DNA from: Glandiceps talaboti
Lineage: Eukaryota > Hemichordata > Enteropneusta > Spengelidae
Assembly: GCF_964340395.1 (NCBI RefSeq)
Contig: NC_135564.1
Span: 20,386,107 to 20,450,106, forward strand
Direction of reading: 5' to 3'
Length of the DNA: 64,000 nucleotides
Below, piece after piece: positions 58,777-64,000 of this stretch. Position 1 is the first letter of the stretch; each line of letters opens with the position of its first letter. A model generated the notes under the pieces. It worked only from the letters and a program-made list of their open reading frames with translations. It did not search any database and was not told the origin of the DNA. A program made the position numbers and the translations under genes.

Positions 58777-59340
58777 CTAATTATTGGTATAATAGCAAAC
58801 ATTTATTTTTTGTATGTTGGGCTTCCACAGTGTCGAACCCCTTCAATGTTAGTAATGGTGTGCGACAAGGTAGCATTAATTTTCACCTAAGCTTTTTGCT
58901 GTATATGTCAATGATCTTAATATGAAGCTTCAGTTGGCATGCGCTGGATGTTGCTTGGTAAACACTGTCATAAACCACTTGTTCTATGCAGATGATCTAG
59001 TTTTGAATTGTCCTTCAGCGAAAGCATGCATTGCGCAAAGTGCTATTAGATATTTGCGAGCATTATAGAAATGACCATGATATTATTTCATACTACCAAA
59101 ACGGAATGTATGGCTGTTTTCCCAAGGTCTTGGAAACCGAGTAGAATTCCCCACATATTGTCATATGGCAAACCCCTGCAGTTTGTGAATACTAAAATTA
59201 AAAAGTATCTAGGTTATATTATATTGTGTCTTCATCAGGGGAGGACAACGCAGATATAGAAAGGCAGCTTTGTTGTTTATATGCTTGAGCCAATTTGATT
59301 GTACCTATTAACTTCTGCCATTGCTCTCAAAATGTGAAAA
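58777..59340 (+). pseudogene. LINE ORF2: reverse transcriptase, 3' half (second copy), disrupted
   Basis: The reading resumes with WYNSKHLFF and VSNGVRQGS (RT motif B type, 'NGVRQG'), then with shifts NHLFYADDLVL at about 58975-59010. F/Y-A-D-D is the catalytic motif C of non-LTR RTs. 59071-59259 reads TTKTECMAVFP, IKKYLGY, the thumb-side segment. Stops and indels are frequent. Coding similarity fades after about 59340 and no poly-A tail or tandem 3' tail is evident. Confidence 0.85.
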
Positions 59341-59980
59341 GTACCCTAAAAGAAAAGTGAAAAGAACCTAATATCCAATAGATAAACTGGCTGGTGACAC
59401 AACATTGATAGGCAAGATGACAAAAAATGATATTTGGAAATTGCTGAAAATTGATAATAGGACGTCTAGTTACAGGTTAAGGTATATTACTTATATTACT
59501 TGGAAACATGATTTAACCTTTTCACCACCAGTACCCATACATGGAGACATGTTTAAGTGCCCAAAAGTACCCAATATATAGATTTCTCAATGTTCATTTA
59601 CCCATACATAATTCACGTAACTCATCATTATGACGTTAAAAGCTTGTTATTGCTTCCAAAATTTCTGCTATAACTAGTTCCACACATGCATTTTAGTCCT
59701 GTTTTTCTAACTTGCCATTTTGAAGATAAGGAAGTAAACAGTTTAGAACCCAAATGATGAGCGATTGCAATTTTTATTTGTGTTTTCACTAACAAAATAC
59801 AATTTTTCATGTGATGGAAAAAATGAACAACTCTCATAACATCTACAATGGCAATTTGACAACTACCCAAAGAAATTTTCACTTAATTTTACCAGAAATA
59901 CATTGTTGAATGCAGGTAATCTGTCATTGGAATGATAGGAGCATCAGGAGTGCAGCAAAGTCTGTTTGATCTCCCAAAGT
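59341..59980. other. No gene recognised
   Basis: Possibly the 3' remainder of the LINE (59380-59520 has some open reading), followed by AT-rich sequence without motifs. Confidence 0.4.
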
Positions 59981-60310
59981 TTGCAGGGCCCACTGTCGTG
60001 TCATGATTGGATTATATGTGACCATTTGGCTGTTGCTATGGACATGGTCTTGTTGCTAGGGATGTTTACATACATAAATGTTTTGAATGTTTCCTCACTT
60101 GCCTACCAGATCATGTTATTTTAGCAAAATATAGTCTGGTATTTGGTTGTTGCTAGGGTATGGTCATTTGTGTCAAAATGTTGAAACAAATAATTAGTAC
60201 TTTTTGAGATACACATGTTTTTGACCAAAAGACAAATTTTTAGCCCTTATTTGCAAATTACTGATGAAATCATCTTGTTATGAACAAATCTTAATCTACA
60301 CAAAGTATAC
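59981..60310. repeat. Composite of dispersed repeat modules
   Basis: Contains the ttggctgttgctatgg/tgttgctagg module (near 60027, as at 43320) and the ttttgaccaaaagaca/atttgcaaattac module (near 60220, as at 34170). So two repeat families seen separately elsewhere are adjacent here. Confidence 0.7.
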
Positions 60311-60784
60311 AAACATTATAATTATATACATCACACCTGTTTTATTCAATCTTCAGTGGCTATCTGTTCAGCAGAGAATCAACTTCAAAATTGCCCTATT
60401 TTCAATAATTACAATTTCTCACTACAAATATAAATTATGGTTTCCATGCATTTTCAATTGCAGCTCCAATTCTGTGGAATCAGCTTCCTTTTAACATTAA
60501 TTTGGATATCACTATTGAATCTTTGAATGTAATCTAAATCTTTTTTTAAGTAATAATAACAAGTGTGATTTTCTTGGAACAAAGACTTCGCCATTTTATC
60601 ATTTTGGGGACATCATAACTTTTATCACTGTCGTTTTAGCTTTGTTCACTTTGTAATGTTTATTTTATCTTTCTAACCAACTTTGTTGTCATTTTATCCA
60701 TTTTCTTCCCTTTTGAGTATTGAAAAGAACACTGAGACACACAGGGTAGTACACTTTCTTTTAAAGAAATTAATTATCATTTTT
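60311..60784. other. No gene recognised
   Basis: AT-rich; no motifs. A short piece near 60350-60490 (CTTCAGTGGCTATCTG, and the reading LQWLSVQQRINFK followed by a piece AAPILWNQLPF in other phases) resembles the tail of a LINE ORF2, in plus orientation; this is weak. Confidence 0.35.
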
Positions 60785-61110
60785 ATGTTATACAGGTATC
60801 CAACTGTTGCTGTTGGTGAGGTTGTGTTACTTGGCATATTTTCATACTTATTGCAAAAGTTTATTCATTTGTGTACCCATTCCTGTTGTTACATTTGCAA
60901 TATACAAAACAATTTGGCTGTTGCTATGGGGTTGGTTTTGCTGCTAGGTAGATATGTTTAATGTTTTTTCTTGTCCACTATCCTAAGAGACTGGAGACTC
61001 AAATCAACATCCCAACCAAATTTCAAAATAATGTTGCCTGTGTGGTTTTTGACTTTAAGTCTCTCAAAGATGGGCAGACAGATGGACAAATGCTTCCAAT
61101 CAAGGACAAT
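60785..61110. repeat. Further copies of the ttgctgttgg dispersed repeat
   Basis: caactgttgctgttggtg and aatttggctgttgctatggg with gcatattttcatac and gtttattcatttg lie near 60800 and 60910. They are followed by ccaaccaaatttcaaaataa and gggcagacagatgg, a tail like those of small dispersed elements. Confidence 0.65.
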
Positions 61111-61707
61111 TTTGTAAAAGCTAATACAACATTTCAGCCTCTCAAAGAAGCATTTCCTGTTACAAGTTGACAATGGACAATGCTCTACAAAATCCATGTG
61201 AAAACAACAAAGACGATGACCATTAATTACAATATGACAAATACTCCACTATTTACAAAGATGAAGACAAGAACGAGTGGGAATTAACGCTATACTGCAC
61301 GCTGCCTGCATTTTCAATGTGTACTCTTCAATGTCATCAAAAGAGTATCACACTACTATACCTTTTAATGAAGTGGTCGCGATATTTTTCTGTGATCATC
61401 AGTTTTATGTTCAATTTTACCCTGAAAACACTTTTAGTTAGTAGTTTGTTATCATCTACAACTGACACAAAAACACCAGTGTGTTTGCTTGAAAGCAAAT
61501 GCCTTATCAATGGTAATTAACATATCTACTAAACACATCAGTGCATTTGCTTCAATGCTAATGAAAGTCAGCAAAGAAAATATCAAACACAAAATCAAAG
61601 TGTGGCAAAGCACCAATCCAAAAACAATTGAGTACAGACAGACAGACACTTAGACACACATGCAGCCCGACTGGCTGGCAGACACAAGTATGCATACATA
61701 CATATAC
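61111..61707. other. No gene recognised
   Basis: Would be intron if the kinesin-like exon belongs to a working gene. Two related segments, gtgtttgcttgaaagcaaatgcc and gtgcatttgcttcaatgc, lie near 61478 and 61541. Confidence 0.4.
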
Positions 61708-61877
61708 CTGCAGTCACCCTGTTTTGTCTCTTCTTTAATTTCCTCTGACAACTGCTGAGTCCCTTCTTATCTAGCTGTGATTTTGGTCTTACAATCTCAT
61801 CTTGGAATTCTTGAAGTAAAGCATCCTTTGGATCCTCGTTAATCTTTGGTTTATTCTTCATGTTTTTCTCATTATAT
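61708..61877 (-). CDS. Single exon resembling the neck of a kinesin-2 (KIF3-type) motor
   Basis: On the minus strand a 170-bp exon is bounded by a pyrimidine-rich acceptor (tctgtttctatag, ending at 61878) and a donor (ctgcag/gtatat, GT at 61707-61706). It reads [20 protein letters not shown], then [10 protein letters not shown]. In kinesin-2 motors the motor domain ends in a block [18 protein letters not shown](D/E)EI(A/Q)RLK(A/E)QL, which links the motor to the coiled-coil. Kinesin-2 drives intraflagellar transport. Differences (VRPKSQL for the usual ARLKAQL, YNEKN for YANRAKN) are notable for so conserved a region and could mean a diverged paralogue or a dead copy. No motor exon was recognised at higher coordinates in the window and no coiled-coil exon at lower ones. 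Confidence 0.65.
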
Positions 61878-62188
61878 CTATAGAAACAGACAAGAAATGA
61901 TAGCTAGTTGAATTGATATATTTGCATTCAAGATATATCTAATGATGGGTATTAAGGACTCTAACACTTTACAGGATTTATTAGAAAGCTAGCTAAGAGA
62001 TAGTATCGCTTACTTATCATGGCATCGGTAAGTTAAATTGTGTGAGTGACGTGTTACCCAGTCAAAGTTATCAAAGACTTGGTATAGTGAGCACATGGAG
62101 GAGTCAAACCTATATCCCTTTATTCCACCTGAAGTACTGTAACCAGTTAACACGTCAACTGGTACATTTCATGCAATTATACTGAAGT

Positions 62189-62560
62189 GCCCTATACAGT
62201 ATTGTTATGATTTACACCTCCACTCACATAGTCTAGATCCTATACAGTATCATTACCATTTACACCGATCCACTCACAGTCTAGTTCCTATACAGTATTG
62301 TTACCATTTACACCTCCACTCAGTCTAGTTCCTATACAGTATCATTACTATTTACACCTCCACTCACATAGTCTAGTTCCTATACAGTATCATTACCATT
62401 ATACCTCCACTCACAGTCTAGTTCCTATACAGTATTGTTACCATTTACACCTCCACTCACTAGTCTAGTTCCTATTCAGTATTGTTACCACTTACACCTC
62501 CACTCACATAGTCTAGTTCCTATACAGTATCATTACCATTTACATATCCACTCACTGAAT
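62189..62560. repeat. Minisatellite of ~47-bp units, eight copies
   Basis: Units contain cctatacagtat(c/t), attaccattta, cacctccactca and (cata)gtctagtt. cctata/ttcagta occurs at 62189, 62237, 62288, 62333, 62382, 62424, 62475 and 62519. Unit length varies from 42 to 51. Confidence 0.95.
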
Positions 62561-64000
62561 AGTCAAAGTCATTACTCTAGAAGTACTGTGATGCACAAGA
62601 TGGAATTTAAAATTCATCCACAGCCACCTATACAGTCATTAACATCATGTCTTTGTTAATCAATCACAAACTTCTAACCAATATATCAGTACAGTCCCTC
62701 ATACAGTTAGTGTTTATTGGGGCAGTTATGTAATATTTAAATATGGTATATTTGTCAGCTCAGGATGCTACTTAGGGGCCATGTCATTTTAAAACTGATG
62801 TGCGACAAACGTAATTCCTTCATTTAGCGGGAGAGGGGGTAAGAGTTCATTTCATTTTGCATGCGTCAAAATCGCTATAAGGATTTTTAATTCTTACTAA
62901 GTAAAATGGAATCAAAAGAGGCAATGCTATTTTTCTTGTCTTGAAGAAATGACAGTCAGAACTTTGTCAACATATACGGAGAGAGATGCATATAAAATAT
63001 ATGTATGGCCAAGTAACCCACCAAGCCAGGGAGTGATGTGCAATAAATGAATGACAAAAACAACCACTTGATGGCTGCGAAAACATATGGTTTTTATTAT
63101 TCACCAACACCTATAAAGCAGAAGTTCCTGAATTCAAGAGACTTTCTTTCCATTTGTTGGGTCATATCACAACTATAAATGATGGTAAGTGACGAACGCA
63201 CATGTCAACCAATTTTTTGTGACTGGGATGATAAGACTACAGCCCAAACAAGGCACTACACTTAATGTAGACATCACCTCATTTACTTGTACCGCCAACT
63301 CTTGTTTTTAAAACACCCAACATAACTTTACATTTTAAGATTACCAAATGCCAAATTCTAGACGGGTTAGCTGCTTATAGACATGAGGAAATTCATCATA
63401 CACAAATATAAACAACACTGCACTCCACTACGTAGGTAACGACATGTGATCTTGTCATCGAAAATTAATGAAGTGGGTACATGATAAGCTGATCGTTCAG
63501 TCCTAGTGGCAACTTTTAAAGGACCTTCACGATAATTGATTTGAATAGACTATGTGGAGAGGACGTTGCCAAAATCCACCTATGCGAAGGTTCCAAGTTA
63601 GGCCATGTCGGGGTTTAACATGAAACTAATATGAAATGTAAATCTGGAAATTACCAATGAGATGTCACATTTTTGACATGACCTCTAAACTTGGACTAGA
63701 TTGTCATAGATAGTGTGGTATTGCGAATGTTTATTTCAGCATTCACAACAAGTTGATCGTTCGACTGATGTTGATTCAATCCTTCTATTAACGTGAAAAT
63801 CAAAAAGTTTGATCGCCTGAAAGAATTATCCAGCAATAGTTTAGTAATTCCAAACAGATTTGTAGATGTTTTCAAGTGATAGTTGAAACATGCATGGCTG
63901 TGAAAGCCACAGCCATCGCCAATGTGTTCATAACTGTCTTGGTGAGAAAGTCAAAATCAAGGTGTATAAATTATGGAAACGTGCCAATAAAAATGGCTGA
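62561..64000. other. No gene recognised
   Basis: About 1.4 kb with no supported exon, RNA or repeat. It lies upstream of the kinesin-like exon on its strand, where intron or motor-coding exons beyond the window would be expected. Confidence 0.45.

Overview
This is eukaryotic DNA, almost certainly from a marine invertebrate animal, but I cannot name the species. It has no dense bacterial-style gene order. It holds a huge short-unit satellite, many decayed metazoan retroelements (BEL/Pao, DIRS-like, an APE-type LINE, a tRNA-derived SINE), small elements with inverted-repeat ends, and one spliced exon that reads like a kinesin-2 neck. No complete host gene is visible.

Layout. (1) 1-12191 is the end of a satellite of about 358 head-to-tail 34-bp units, open at the left window edge, with nested higher-order duplications that can be tracked by a 4-bp insertion marker. 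A short, strongly diverged block with the same 34-bp period follows at 12260-12436. (2) 13314-13963 is a BEL/Pao gag fragment between two nearly identical 77/78-bp direct repeats. (3) 15635-41352 is a very recent direct tandem duplication. Copy 1 is 16019-25625 (9607 bp) and copy 2 is 25626-41352 (15727 bp). It starts inside a BEL/Pao gag and ends inside a DIRS-like tyrosine recombinase, so the junction at 25625/25626 joins two retroelements on opposite strands. Copy 1 lacks two blocks present in copy 2 (3386 bp and 2711 bp), each bounded by a short direct repeat. Only copy 2 keeps the pol remnants and a cargo region holding a 2A-like peptide and a 360-codon open frame.

(4) 41059-43150, minus strand, is the rest of the DIRS-like element (gag end, RT start, RNase H, recombinase), badly eroded. 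(5) 44631-48810 and 49838-59330 are two related direct copies of a long repeat that carries LINE ORF1/ORF2 pieces at its right end and repeated AGGTCA-type hexamers in its left part. The second copy has lost the endonuclease, has gained a 904-bp element flanked by TTAA (empty site visible in the first copy), and has its reverse transcriptase split by a 1.8-kb insertion of tandem repeats and fold-backs. A tRNA-derived SINE lies between the copies on the minus strand. (6) 59981-64000 holds dispersed repeat modules, a minisatellite and the kinesin-like exon at 61708-61877 (minus), the best candidate for a host gene.

Nothing here works as an operon. The content is a record of transposition, tandem duplication and repeat-mediated deletion. 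The points most worth following up are the higher-order satellite, the chimeric duplication with its two deletions, the 2A/protease-like cargo with its halves on opposite strands, the TTAA element with its empty site, and the hormone-receptor-like hexamers repeated inside the LINE-linked unit. All family assignments come from motifs recognised by eye; no database search was run.
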